Of a stretch of 64,000 nucleotides of DNA, positions 1 through 12,296 are shown in pieces; position 1 is the stretch's first letter, and every line of letters starts with the position of its first letter. Origin of the DNA: Polydactylus sextarius (taxonomy: Eukaryota > Chordata > Actinopteri > Polynemidae); NCBI GenBank assembly GCA_016801845.1, contig CM028916.1, positions 20,164,014 through 20,228,013 on the forward strand. Direction: 5' to 3'. A program made the position numbers and the translations under genes. The notes beneath the pieces were generated by a model that saw only the letters and a list, made by a program, of their open reading frames with translations, did no database searches and was not told the origin of the DNA.

Positions 1-332
1 TGACTGACACTGTGAGCTGCTCCAACATTATGTTCAGCAAAACGAACCAACTCCCTGCACTTGCATTTTAACATACTGTCGTGTCATACTGCTGAGACAT
101 GAGCCATGAAAAGTTCAGTGTTTTTGGAAATACTGTGCACTCTATTCTGCTTCCACAGTTTCTGTCCACTTGTATGTACTTTACATATGAAGGTAGTGAC
201 AACAGTGCCACACAACTTATACTGGCCACAGGAAACATACGCATGTGACACAAGTTTAGTTGTCTGTTCTGGGCAACTGTAGAACCATGGTGGTGCAACA
301 TGGCTCAGATGGAGATATAAAGGGCTTATTCT

Positions 333-352
333 ATTATCTTATCTAAGATAAT
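333..352. promoter_or_regulatory. GATA-containing palindrome
   Basis: ATTATCTTA and TAAGATAAT form a perfect inverted repeat with 9-base arms around a 2-base spacer. Each arm carries a GATA core, so this could be a paired GATA-factor site. Chance in AT-rich DNA is also possible. Confidence 0.25.
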
Positions 353-1101
353 GAAAAACATTCTTTCAGTTCTTTCAATTTAGTTCCCAGTGATTATGCA
401 CCAATGAAAACATTTATGCAACATATTATTATTATAAATTTTTTGCAAAAAAGATCAATTAAATCCTATAGGTTACACATCACACCTTAATCCCTATGTA
501 AACTTATTAAGACAGAAGTGTCAAATAAGTGAAAAACATCAAGGCACAAACCCAAAGGTTGGTGTTTGTGATTGTTAACTGGCTGCTAACAATAGCTTCA
601 TATTTAAAATTGAAGCATAAGGGCAGTATTGATCTTCTCACAGTATTTCACACAACATTGAACTATTCCTTTAGTGTGACTGTATATCTCACTACTAATG
701 CAACTACTCACTGGACAGTGAGTATGATACATGAGTCATTCCACTGTTTTGAATATCTGAGCCAAGCAGAGCAGACTTTTTGAACAAAAGTTCCGGTATT
801 CAGCTGCTGTTTCTCCTCAGTCACTTACTAATCTTCAGTCAGTCTTCCATTAACGTTAGCTGCTTCTAAAATATAAAAGTTGGAATAAGATGGTACGGAT
901 TCAAAGAAATACGCATGGACATATGGACTACATATGGATTTTTATCTGTTTGGAGTTTTACGGATAATAACGGTACTGTTGTGTGTCTGTATGGAAATGA
1001 TTCCACTGCTGCGTCTGTTAAAGTTGCTTCGGTTGAAATTCTTCCTGTGGAAGAGAGAAACAGAGATGTGTCCTTTACAAAAAAAAGTACTGCCAGTGCC
1101 A

Positions 1102-1103
<2 letters not shown>

Positions 1104-1163
<60 letters not shown>
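1104..1163. repeat. (GT)n microsatellite
   Basis: About 30 uninterrupted GT units, followed by a short (GA)n run to 1179. It creates spurious Val-Cys and Thr-His open frames on both strands that are not genes. Confidence 0.95.
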
Positions 1164-1166
<3 letters not shown>

Positions 1167-4100
1167 GAGAGAGAGAGAGTGTAAGTTACTACTAAAATCT
1201 AAACAAATCATTTCAGTATCACTGGGAGGCATTATGAAATGTACTTTTACTCAAACTTCAACTTTTTTTTTTTTTATAAATCAAGTTTGATTTGATTACA
1301 GTTTAATTTACTAAGGTACTGTACAGATCTGATAATGTATTAATTAATTAATGCAAACAAAATCAAAATGAATCTTTGGAACACTTGCTGCTGTGAGTTT
1401 TATAACCGATGATTTTAACGTCTGATTTTTATACAATGATTTTATGTAACTGTTTACAGCTACACATATTTTTCTAGTTAAGTATACACAATGAAATAAA
1501 TGTGGGAAAAAAAAAAAAATCACCAAATGTCTCCATCATTACTTTTATCAAAGTAAAATATTTCTGAGCCTGCTTTCATATTTTTTACAATATCACAAAT
1601 GTTTCGGTTCATGTCAACAAACATCCATGTGTTTGCTCTGCACAACTTCCATTACATTTCCCAATAAATCTGTATCTTAAGCCACTCTTGCGTGCTTCGT
1701 GGGGGGCTGACCCTGGTCACACTTTTTCATCCAAGACTTACTGATCAATTATGGGCTTTCCCAGCCTCCTCGCTGCCTGGCATATGGGCGCTTAAAGACG
1801 CGAGAGTGGAGGAGAAAGAGGGGTATCATTTCATGTGGAGATCAGGGCCTATAGGCAGTGAATGGGTGGATTTAGGGGGGACTGTGAATAAGGGAAAGGG
1901 GTCCTCGCTTGTACCGAAAAGAAAAGAATCTCCCACAGATCAGGGAAGAGCCTTTTTGGGAATATTCATGATGAGGATGAGGAGCCATCATGAATTCATG
2001 TGTGTCTCCCTGACTCGAACGGATCATCTTTTCAGTAAACACTGATGTGTACAGAGCTGCGATGTCTCGCTTTCGATCAGTGTTTGCGATGTAGTTTTGT
2101 GGATAGTGTTGCCTCTCCACAAAGCAATATGGGTTTTTGTGTACTCTGCTGTATTCCTTTTGTATCAGTAGAGCAACAGATGGGGAGTGGTGGACAGACA
2201 TAAAGAAGCTAAAACACACAGCCTTTCTTCCTCACAGCTAGCTACTCACTGAAAAAGATTTTCTCAAGCTTGCGCTCAGACGTGTGCGATTTCAAACATT
2301 TTGGACTTCATCTCTTTTCTCTTTTACCCATACGTTTTTTTGTCTGAGTTGTGTACTTTCAAGATTTGAGCCTGTGCACACAGTCTTTGTTTGCAGCTTC
2401 TTTGCCCACAAAGGATCCCATAGAGCGATCAGACCTGCTCAGAAGGTTTTTGTAGTGTAACTGCAACTTTAACACACTTATCTGCACCAAACGTCGTCAT
2501 AAATATTCAAGCACTGTGTCCGTGTGCCTGTTAGCAGCCAGTGCACACATGAGTTCACTTTTCCTTCACAAAGTCTACAAGCAGACATCAATCAGCTGCA
2601 TCTTCTCTAACATTTGCCTTACGCTCATAAGGCCCTCGTCTTGATTAATAGTCAGGACACAAGGCCAACCTGATGCTCACTTACGGTTGGCTTCATTTTA
2701 CAGATGACACAAAGGCAACCACGTCTGGTAAAAGGTCTATGACCCACCAGACGGTCACAAAGGCCTTCTCCTCCCTCCTGTCCCCTAAGCATAGGCTCCT
2801 TCCCTGGGTCTTCGTGGCATCCTTGTCCCCCTTCCTTTATCAGTCCTCCCAGACCTGAATGGGCTCTGTGGTTGGTCAATAAATTCAGTGATTCAGGGGG
2901 TGGACAGTTGCAGCCGTGTTAACGTTTGTTCACAGGCTTGTTGGAGGGACGGGCCCCGCCCTGAGGCTCTTTGTCTCCCATGGTCCCTCAACAGGTTAGA
3001 AGTCAATGGAGGGCCTTGTGCGGAGGTGGCAGGGGCATGGATGGAGCCGCCTCTCACATGGCGTTCACACAGGGGGAGGACGGGCTCGGATCACTGTGAC
3101 ACTTGTTAGTGTGGGGCCACACAACATCGCCGGGTTGCCTCCCTTGCTCTCCCTCGAGGCCCTGCGTGATATTCAGCACTTTAAACAAACTAATGGTTGA
3201 GGCTGCGGGGCTGCTTCGGGGTAAGATGATCTGCACTCAGAGGCCTGTTGCGACTGCAATGAAAAGAAGCGTACAAGTGTATCTTACAATCTCAGTTTAC
3301 AGATCAGACTTACAATTAAATGAGGTCAGGCCTTTGCTCGGTCTAATCAGCACCAGCAATGGTGAATCCAGTCTTTAAATGTAGACTAGAATAGCACCGA
3401 TACACGTTTGTGGGCCCCGAGGTGGTGCTGAGTTATAGCTGGTTTCTCAGACTCAGCTGGGCCAAAGCATGGGAACAGCCAATCTCTGAGAAAAGAGAGA
3501 CAGAGAGCCATAGATAGAGCAACACACAAACAGAGGAGGGCTTTTGGCGACAGAAAAAGACGCACAGAGACTGAAGGGGGACTTAGAGCTATGACTGAAG
3601 CCTAACTGTCATGAGAAGATGAGAGTTGCCATGGCCACCCAGGAGCCACCCAGCAAGCATGTGAGCAGGGGAGGCTCAGGGGCCAGGGCCCTGGGCCCAG
3701 GCTAGTGGATCACATGCACTAACCAGGGATTATGTGCATAAGTGATGAGCACTAAGCCGGCAGGTGAAGGAGGGAGAGCCTGGGACAAGGAGTGCGCCAT
3801 CCCTCAGGACAGCTCCTGCTCTAAAGAGCAGGGACTTTTTCCCAAGTGTGGCTGATCTTCCATGTGAAGGGGACTCAGCCAGAGGTCCTCGAGTGCTGAA
3901 AGGGCATCCCCCAGGCTGCTTTCACAGCATAAGTGGCCAAAACGCTGGTCTTGTGAGTCATCTTGAGTGGCAAGAATGGGCCATCTTCACATTCATAAAT
4001 CCCAACGCAAATACTCTCATGGATATGGGCTCAGCTTGGATGGGGATCAGCACCACACGGCAGGACTCTTGTCAAGGGAAGCTGCTCGGCCTGATGCTTG

Positions 4101-7100
4101 CATGAAAGAACAGATACTACGATCTTCATCCATCAGGAAGAAGACAACCTCAGCGGCGGCAAGGTTATTTCCACAGCACGTTTATAGACAACAAGCTCAT
4201 TTTCCAGCCAGGATCAACAGGTTCATAGGTTGTTTTGCTGCAGGGAATCACTTCTCATAATATCCATGGCCTTACAGGAATGTGTTTGAACCTTGATGGC
4301 ACAAAGAAATCACATTCCCATGGTTCACAGAGAGAAAATACACAGTTAACCAACCTCCCCCCCAACACCTTTTCAAGACGATAGTATCTCTGAACATATT
4401 AACATGTAAATACACTTAGATACTTTGACAATACACTGAAATGCATATAATCTACATGCTAACTAGTCCTTTAAAGAGTTTCCACTGCTGAATGTGGTTT
4501 AGGAGCACTTTCATGTCTGGGTTTTAAAAATTAAATGTGAGGCCTCTCTAAGAATCTCTAAAAGCGTTTTTCAATTTGATGAAGGATAAGGCGATGACTG
4601 GGATCCCTTTTCAAAGGAGGAGACCCAGAGTTCAATAACACTTCATTGCCTTTGCCTCCAAGTTGAAGATCTAAATGCTGGCTTTTTTTAAAAGAAAGAA
4701 CCCACCACGTTAGGTGACAGATGGCAGGTTGTTTTGGTGAAATACCAGTTGCTATGGTCCCCCCTTTTCCTCCGCAGCTTCACTTGCCATAGCTAAGCAT
4801 CCCCTCCGAATCCGGTGTACTGACTTGGAATAAGCTGACTTGAAACTGCTCAGGTTGTTGTTGACAAACATGAGCCTAGATGAGTCTCCTAATCTCCCGC
4901 TCCTTTATCCACTCTTTATTGCCGTATAAACAGGCCTGAATACGCTAAAAAACTAAACCTCTGTTTTCAGCCTTCTCTTATCTCATGCAGGGTTTAATCT
5001 AATGCCCTCTACCCTTTTTACAGCTCTGTCTCTGCTAAATTCGACCATATTTTTGATTCAGCGCTTCACCATGACAACCAGTTATTTCCCATCCTTGAGC
5101 CACCACCCCCATCCCTGCCCCACCACCACCCCCCGCCCCAGCTCCTCTTCTCCATTGATATCACTACCTCCCCCTACCCCTTCATTTTTTTTGTCCAAAT
5201 AAAACAAAGCGCAGTGTGAATGCACTCTGAGGTAGGTAAATGTATTCAGTGACATCAGCCAGGACGAGTCTATTCTGCCGGATTCCTGTACCACTTGTTT
5301 CCAGTCTTGTCTGGGGGCCGGATACTCTGTTGGGCTCATTGTCCCACGTGTATTCCACACAGGCCCACAATTAATAGAGGCCTTGTCTAAGGCTTCTGGA
5401 GCAGAAACTGCTGTTGGGGAGGGGGACAAAAGCCGGGCAGAGCCGGGGGCTGGGAGTTGCCATGGGAAGCCCCCCCTCACCCTGTGAGGGGGAATTCAAA
5501 GGCAGGAGGAGGGACGGAGATCGAGCGGAGCGCTGGATGGGATGTTTAAGTGATCCCTTCTGCCTGTGCCCTCCCCTCCTGGTCTGAGATGTTTTTATAC
5601 AGCAGTTGAAAGGGAACCTTCATGGTATTTGATGATGAGGATGGTCATTTCACTGCCCACATGGCAGCGGTGTCTGAGAGAAGGGGCTGCAGCTTTCAGA
5701 CCAGGTGAAGATAGAGAGGAAAGTGGCCATTCTGTGTTAAAAAAAAAAAAAAAAAAACTACACAATGTAAAGATGCTATTTTGTTCATTTTACCTTTCAG
5801 TTTTTACACATTTAACATGCAGTGTTGTATGTTAATCAGTCAATTATACTGATGCCTCACATGGATTAGAGGAGGATACAAGAGTTATAAGATGAAAACA
5901 TACATAGAAAAAATCTTGTTATCTGAAAATAAATTTGTCTTTTTCCTGAAATAAAGGCTAAGGAAGAACTCTGAGCAGGACATTAAGCTTAACATCCAAC
6001 ACGCTGTGCTATATATTTGCGTTGTGTACCTAAAGAGTGATGCTCTGAATTCAGAAGCACTACTTGAGGTAAATGTCAAACATATCAAACAGAAACAATC
6101 TAAAACCATCAGTCTTCTTTCAGATGTACTGGTATTATAATTGTGCTTTTAGTTCATGGTGCTGGGTCCATACAAAACTTATGAGCAGAATTCAGGTCCT
6201 ACAGCTTTTAAGCTTTTAAGTCAAATCTAATTAAATACTGGTTTTAACAGAAGAGTTAGATTGAAGTCTACAAATAATTGATAAAATTAATTGTTTACAA
6301 ATGAATGCCATTGTTTGTTAAACTTAAAAGAAATAAAATAAAAATCAAAAAGTTCGACAAACTTAATTAGACTCAAACTTAATTCAAAACATATTTATTT
6401 TATATATTATTTTATTGATGCTTTTTATTTTATGGTTTAGGTATGTGATTTGTTTCCCAGTTCTAGTTCTTTAAGTTTGACGTATATATATTTTTTTTGG
6501 TAAATGTTTTAAAACAACATCATTGAACCAATAGAAAAATAATTGCTGCCTGTTTTCCTCATCTAGTGGTTCCTCATGTTGGATCTTGATAGGGGTCCAT
6601 CGTTGTACAGAGTCTTGTATTCCAGAGTTCCCACACTGATACAGATCAGGCCTGAGCCATAAACCTCATGTCCGCATCTCTATCCACACAATAAAGGCTT
6701 GTTTGTGGCCGAGCAGCAGGCTCACTGAAAACAGAACTGATAGGAGGTAATTTATTGTTGCATGGCCTCTTCTCCACAAACCTGCTCATCTGCTGCATGC
6801 AAAGACCTCAGGCTACGTTAAAGGAGCATCTTGTTAAAACATCCAGCTAGAAGATTAACTGAGCACTTAATGTGATCCAGCAGAGCGGTGGAGGTCTGAG
6901 ACTGGCAGTGTACGTGAGTTAAGTGCATTAATGGGAAACAGAAACGGTTTTTATTTCAGAGCAATTTAGTATGGCAAAACCGCTCAATGTCAGTGTTTAT
7001 TTGTGCAAAGAAAAAAAAAAAAGAAAAAGAAAAGCTACAAGACATGACTTGATTTGAATTAAGTGAATTTGTGCGTTGTCTCATGAGTTTATCCCTCAAA

Positions 7101-7904
7101 AGCTCAGCAACAACAAACTGAAGGCTGTCTTTATGTGCTGTTACCAATAAAGACCAATACGTTCTCATATCCTGTCCAGACATCATTAAGTATTCTTCAT
7201 CATTTTCCTATTGTTTTTAAATATTTCAATTAGTTATGTAACAGGTCAAATTCATTTGGCTGGAAGTTTGACTTGATTTGATTTGACTTGATTTGCTATT
7301 GACCTGGGTCAGGAACACAGCTCTTCTTGAAGTTGTCTTGCTCATGTGGAGAAGAGGCTGTGGATGCACTGACCTGCTCTTTGGGTCATTTCACCTCTGA
7401 GGATTTAGAAGCTTTACAGAGAGTGTCTGAAGTCTATCAGAGAGGATAGAGGCATCGGATGGTAAACACGGACCAGGCCAGACAGAGATGTCTGTCACTA
7501 ATTATAACAGAGTATAAAAATGATAGAGAGGGTTAGTAGCATTTTCTGGAAAAAAAAAAAAAAATTAGTAAAACATTTTATAATATAACATTTAACTGTC
7601 TGATACTTAAAACTCAGCTGAAAAAAATAACATTTCAAATATACATAATAATTGTTTCTTTTTTATAGTGTCTGCTGTGATAAAAACGGTAAATTTACAA
7701 ATGGAGGCTGAGAAATTTAAATTAAGATTAAATGAAAAGAATTAAAAATAAGTTCAGAAAGACATTGATAGACAAAGTTCATTCACAAAACAGAGCAAAG
7801 CAGCTTTTTTTTTCTTTTTTCTTTTTTTACAGACTTTTGGAGATAAACATAATGTATCCTTTACTATACTCCTTGTTTTGGGATTTAAATTACTCTTTAG
7901 CTGT

Positions 7905-8060
7905 GTTGTGGCCAGGGGCGCTGGGATTCTGGGCCCCATGGAAGGATATGACAATGGGCCCCTAACATCATATGTTGACGTAATATTCTAATTTATATTA
8001 TATTCTATCAGTCAGGGGCCCTTGGAATCATATGTCCAACGAGAGAACGGCCAACTGTGT
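7905..8060. repeat. Possible dispersed repeat fragment with GGGCCCC blocks
   Basis: GC-rich GGGCCCC/GGGCCCCT blocks recur within about 130 bp of otherwise AT-rich DNA (near 7938, 7957 and 8018). The style resembles dispersed teleost repeats, but I cannot assign a family and see no terminal repeats. Confidence 0.3.
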
Positions 8061-8234
8061 CAGAGAGTTTCTACTTCTACATTTCTATGACTCAACCACC
8101 CCCAAAAGACATCTCTGTGTTTATGAAAGTAAAAGTAGAAGCACACATGGAGTACAAGTGATATAACATCATTTCTCATTCATTGCTATAAAGCATCATC
8201 TACATTGCTCAGTTTCAATATAAATCCACCTAAA

Positions 8235-8288
8235 TTTAGGTGTCACCTGGATTTAGGTGTCACCTAAGTCCACATTAGGTGACACGAG
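8235..8288. promoter_or_regulatory. Cluster of AGGTGTCACCT palindromes with an N-box
   Basis: The 14-mer TTTAGGTGTCACCT occurs twice (8235-8248 and 8252-8265), and an inverted partial copy AGGTGACAC follows at 8277-8285. The core AGGTGTCACCT is itself palindromic and gives paired CACCT E2-box half sites of the ZEB/Snail type. A CACGAG N-box overlaps the last copy (8283-8288). The cluster lies about 0.7 kb upstream of the her6 TATA box. Function is inferred from motifs alone. Confidence 0.4.
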
Positions 8289-8774
8289 AGGTTTATTTTA
8301 ACATCTATCAGAGTTAGTTATTTTTGGACATGTAGCCAGATTTAAAAAAATAAAAAACAAAAACACAACTGATAACTGACTAATCTGCAAATATTTTTAA
8401 AATGTACATTTGTAAATTATATATCTTAATTATTTATTAATTATTTTAAAAATATAAAATGAATTATTAAAATTTTAAAAATGATTATATAATTTTAATT
8501 ATAAATTGTAATATAAAAATATTTTGTGATGAGTAGTGGATGAAAAACTGAGACATCATTTTCATATTTATCACACAGAGATACAATGGGAGTTTATCTA
8601 TACGAAGCTAAAATCAAATTAAAGTAGTATTTTAATTAAAGTGATGAATTTAACATTACTACTTAATACAATCAAATGTGGAGTCACAACATTTAAATCA
8701 GGTGAGTTGACACAGTTTCTCTTCCATTTTGCTCTAACTTTTCTTTAAGAAATAGTATTCCAGCATCCTGACAG

Positions 8775-9010
8775 GTGGGAGCGCCTTGACGCACGAGCCC
8801 ATCGCTCCTTGCGCACCGGTGCAAATTAGTCCAGTTAGAAATGTAAGAGAAAGTAGGTCCTCCCACCTCGCGGGAACCGCAGGCTCCGGACGTTGAGCCC
8901 GTGCACCCATTGGACAGACGGATGGAATCCACGGAACTCGTACACGAGCCGCTCGCGTGCAGCCTCGAGCTCTATAAATAAGAGCCGCGGCATTGGAAAC
9001 AGGAGCAGTG
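8775..9010 (+). promoter_or_regulatory. her6 proximal promoter
   Basis: A TATA box (TATAAATA) sits at 8973-8980, which predicts transcription start near 9003-9012. A reverse CCAAT box (ATTGG) lies at 8909-8913. HES-type sites are clustered: N-box CACGAG at 8792-8797, the perfect inverted repeat CTCGTACACGAG at 8937-8948, and a class-C site CACGCG on the minus strand at 8954-8959. HES1 proteins are known to repress their own promoters through N-boxes, so autorepression is likely. I see no exact TGGGAA or TTCCCA RBPJ core between 8690 and 9010; the closest are GGTGGGAG and CGCGGGAA. Confidence 0.75.
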
Positions 9011-9043
9011 TCAGTTTGGCGAGGGGATAGAAGTTACTTCTGA

Positions 9044-9064
9044 CATCAGTCATCAGTCATCAGT
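9044..9064 (+). repeat. Triple CATCAGT repeat in the her6 5' leader
   Basis: Three perfect tandem copies of CATCAGT lie between the predicted transcription start and the her6 start codon. Their role is unknown; they could be a small regulatory element or slippage. Confidence 0.6.
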
Positions 9065-9203
9065 AAAACCGCTCTGAGGTCTGCCAGGAGAAGGCGGGAC
9101 TCACTCAACTGGACTGAACTGGACTTTTTTCAGCTTTTTTGCCACTGAGCAATATTTGCTTTCACCATTCCACAGTTTAATTTTTAAATAAATAACTGCG
9201 AAG

Positions 9204-9821
9204 ATGCCTGCAGGTACTTTGGAAAGGACGTCTCCATCCGCTGTGGCTGCCACTCCGGCGAGTGGAGACTCGACACCAGACAAACCCCGGACTCTGGCAG
9301 AGGGCAGAAAGGTAGGCTGGTTATAAATGAATGTGTTAAATTCTTCCTTAAAAAAAAAAAAAAAAACAGCATCTTCAACCATGTTTTCCTCTTCCTTCAA
9401 GTCTTCTAAACCAATCATGGAAAAGCGGAGACGTGCGCGCATCAACGAGAGTCTGAGCCAGCTGAAAACCCTCATCCTGGACGCACTCAAGAAAGACGTA
9501 AGGACGATTACTAACCTTTTACACAAATGGACAACTACAAGAACAAAACTGAATCTAAAATGATCACATTTTCATGTTTAGAGCTCTAGACACTCCAAAT
9601 TGGAGAAGGCAGATATACTGGAAATGACTGTGAAGCACCTCAGGAGCCTACAGCGACTTCAGATGACTGGTAAGAAAAGAGCTTTTCTGGAGTCACCACA
9701 TTGATGCGCCTGTAATGAAGGAAAGTCTAACTTTAGATGGCAACCATGTTCCCATGGTCTAGAAGATTTGTAGCCCACACACGGCATGTTTGCCCTTAGG
9801 CCTCAACTCCATGAATTAAAT

Positions 9822-9902
<81 letters not shown>

Positions 9903-10404
9903 ATTTATGTACATATCTATGTATTTATGTATTATGTTATTTTCCTCCACAGCTGTTGTGAACACAGACCCTTCCGTCCTGGGTAAATACAGAGCTGGTT
10001 TCAGTGAGTGTGTTGGAGAGGTCACCCGTTTCTTGTCCACGTGTGAGGGCGTGAACACCGAAGTGAGGACTCGCCTCCTCAGTCACCTTGCGTCCTGCGT
10101 GACCCAGATCAACTCCATCAACCTGTGCGGTCCTCATTCGGGAACGCTCGGACTCAGCCAGACCAGCACTCAAATTCCGGCTCTCTCAGCGCCACAGATT
10201 CCCTGCAAAAACAGCTCGGCAATGCATGTTTCCCCAGAAGCAATGAAGCTCTACGGCGGCTTTCAGGTGGTGCCAGCACGGGATGGACAATTCACTTTTC
10301 TTGTTCCCAGTGCAGCTCTCATACCTCTGAATGCTCAGAGCAGCCACCATGTGTCGCCTGCTGCACCTCCGGTCACCTCAGACTCTGTGTGGAGACCATG
10401 GTAG
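9204..10404 (+). CDS. her6: Hes1-type bHLH-Orange transcriptional repressor (four exons)
   Basis: Coding exons are 9204-9311, 9402-9497, 9582-9669 and 9953-10404, with all GT/AG junctions in frame, giving 247 residues. The basic region (about 36-52) has the HES-specific proline in SSKPIMEKRRRARINESL, followed by the helix-loop-helix to about 97. An Orange domain begins near residue 104 (GKYRAGFSECVGEVTRFLS). The tail holds a YGGFQVVPA-type motif and ends in WRPW, the Groucho/TLE-recruiting tetrapeptide. The family are nuclear Notch-pathway effectors that dimerise and repress neurogenic genes from N-boxes. Residues such as NTDPSVLGKYRAG and the PVTSDSVWRPW end match HES1/her6 better than her9/hes4. 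The protein is somewhat shorter than the usual 270-280 residues because the proline-rich linker is reduced. Neighbouring cpn2 supports hes1 orthology. A poly-A signal follows at 10641. Confidence 0.95.
9823..9902 (+). repeat. (CTAT)n microsatellite in her6 intron 3
   Basis: About 20 perfect tetranucleotide units sit inside intron 3, ending about 50 bp before the last exon's acceptor. It is probably highly length-polymorphic and could serve as a locus marker. Confidence 0.95.
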
Positions 10405-10640
10405 AAAATCAGCCGTGCAGAAAAAAAGGACTATCACACAATAATTCATATTTTTGTACATTTTGTAAATGTTTTTTAAAACCTACTTGAGAAGGATGTT
10501 TACACTCATTTGTATTTTTATTGGACTTAAGGAGATACTCTCGCTCTGATTTCCTGTTTTTTACATGGCTCATGATATTTGCCTCAGGAGGTCAAAGAAA
10601 TTCTCCAAAAGTTCTTGACCAGCACTGTATTTTTGAGATT

Positions 10641-10646
10641 AATAAA
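10641..10646 (+). terminator. her6 polyadenylation signal
   Basis: AATAAA lies 237 bases after the her6 stop codon, so the 3' UTR is probably about 250-265 bases. The UTR is AT-rich, with TGTAAATG- and TTTTT-type elements typical of short-lived HES mRNAs. Confidence 0.8.
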
Positions 10647-12252
10647 ATGTTTCTGCAATGTTTATAACAATATCTGCTGCACTGCTTATTCATTTCTCTT
10701 CTCCCAAAACCCCCATCAGGGTACCTGATGTCCTTTCATGTAGATGCACAAAGTGTGCTGCCTTTGAAAAAACGCTGTGGGTTTGACATCAGCTCAGCAG
10801 TTGTGTTTAAGTACATTCTCTCTCCTCTGTGCTCTGTGCTTCACACCTGATCACCCCCTTTGCATTGAAAGGGAAACCTGTTCTCTGGCTGTAAATAAAT
10901 GCCTCTCTGATGAGGTAAGGACCCTGAGATGTCATGTTGAGCCCAGAAGGCACGGTGCCATGCTATAAGGAGCACATAGCAGCCTCTCTGCTCTTCTCCC
11001 TGAAGTGATCTGAAATAGATGAGACATGATTGTGAATGTCCTGACACGGCTAAATGAGGGACTGATTAAACTAGAAGAGTTAAGGATCGAGTATGTTTCT
11101 GATCAGGTCGTCTAAAGATCTGATTCGAAATGATTTGATGATATAAGTGTGTGTTTGCACAACAGCTCATTAGCAGTAGCCCCGCGGAGTCGGTCCAATC
11201 ATTGCCCATTTAGTGGACAGTTGAAGGCCTTGACGTCCCAGCGTGTGTCCCAAGCGTGGTGCTCGCACAGCAAGTCACAAGCAGAGCGTGACCAGAGGTC
11301 ACAGGTGCCCCTCGTTCATGCTTCCAAGACAAGGCCGTTCTGACAGCATGTTGCCTTAAATCTGGTAACCCATCAACAGACCTGGCAGCCCATCACCAAA
11401 AGACAGGGCCTCTCTTTGACAGCATCAAACAGTGGCACCTCCAGAGGCAAACACTCACACAATACATCACCGTTTTGTTGTTCCTGATTGAATATTCATG
11501 GAATTTAAGACTTTAGGTTTTAACATGAGTAAGAGTAACTATAATGTTTCTAAGAGGAGCTTATTTTTGGCATGTCAGAATTTAAACAGAAATCAAATCC
11601 TCTCACTTTGTGTAAATGTTACAGTTAATTAAGTTTACATCTATGCTTTGGAACAGCTGAGAGAAGAGTGGCGCTAAGGAGGACTAAAAGACAAAAATAG
11701 AGCTCCCCCTCTGATCGGAGCATCCTTTGAGAAGACCCTCCGAAACACAAAAACAAAGACGGGCCCCTCAGTGCATCAATGGCTCCTCTCTTTGTGACCC
11801 TCTCCATCTTCATAAAGAGCCTTCCCCTTGTTTATCCAGGAAGAGGTTTAATGGCTGGGAGGGGGAAGGACCATGCTGTCACTTTCACTGTGCTGAAGAA
11901 GGCTTATTGTTGGTCGCTCCCAAAGGTCCAGGTCTTAAAAGCTTTTTGAGAACTCCTCAGACCAGGCTGCGCTCTTCAGATAAGAGGAGTTGTGAATTGA
12001 CCAGGTCTCTCCTATCCATACCTATAAGTGATGGAGAAACCAGAGTGGTTTTGGATTGAGCAGCTTTACTCTTGAGAAACACGGTGCTGTTTACTGATGT
12101 TGTTGTCACTGCCACCTCCCTCCCATCCCTCCACCTTTTGTCCCTACCCCTCCCAAATCAAAACCCCTGTTTGCTGCAGTGTTTTCCCAAAGCAGAGAGC
12201 AGAGAATAGTAAACATGAAGCTGGCTCAGGCCTGCCCTTTCATTGCGCTCCA

Positions 12253-12296
12253 TGATTGATGGTTTTTGCTCAAAAACACAGCGACAACAGTGACAG
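12253..12296. promoter_or_regulatory. Pbx/Hox plus Meis-type motif pair
   Basis: TGATTGAT, a standard Pbx-Hox composite half, is followed 30 bases later by TGACAG, the Meis/Prep core. The pair lies in a high-complexity block 2 kb downstream of her6. This is motif evidence only. Confidence 0.3.

Larger units (their letters stand above)
1..8690. other. Intergenic region upstream of her6
   Basis: No gene is recognised here. Open frames are short, lack domains and overlap on both strands. The block holds a (GT)n array at 1104-1163, several poly-A/poly-T runs (1262, 1506, 5739, 7551, 7806) and a GATA palindrome at 333-352. Stretches of higher complexity and GC at about 2600-3250, 3560-5570 and 6540-6930 look like candidate regulatory DNA. 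A very AT-rich tract runs from about 8340 to 8680. HES1-family loci are known to be flanked by long regulatory deserts, so enhancers are plausible, but that is inference from composition and position only. Confidence 0.5.

Noticed and set aside
942..1290. Overlapping open frames of Val-Cys or Thr-His repeats
   Set aside because: They are translations of the (GT)n array. The same applies at 16501-16837, 18885-19127, 28024-28230, 29988-30221 and 41694-42158.
1692..2219. Open frames of about 115 codons on both strands
   Set aside because: No domain, no splice context and both strands equally open. It looks like unique non-coding DNA.
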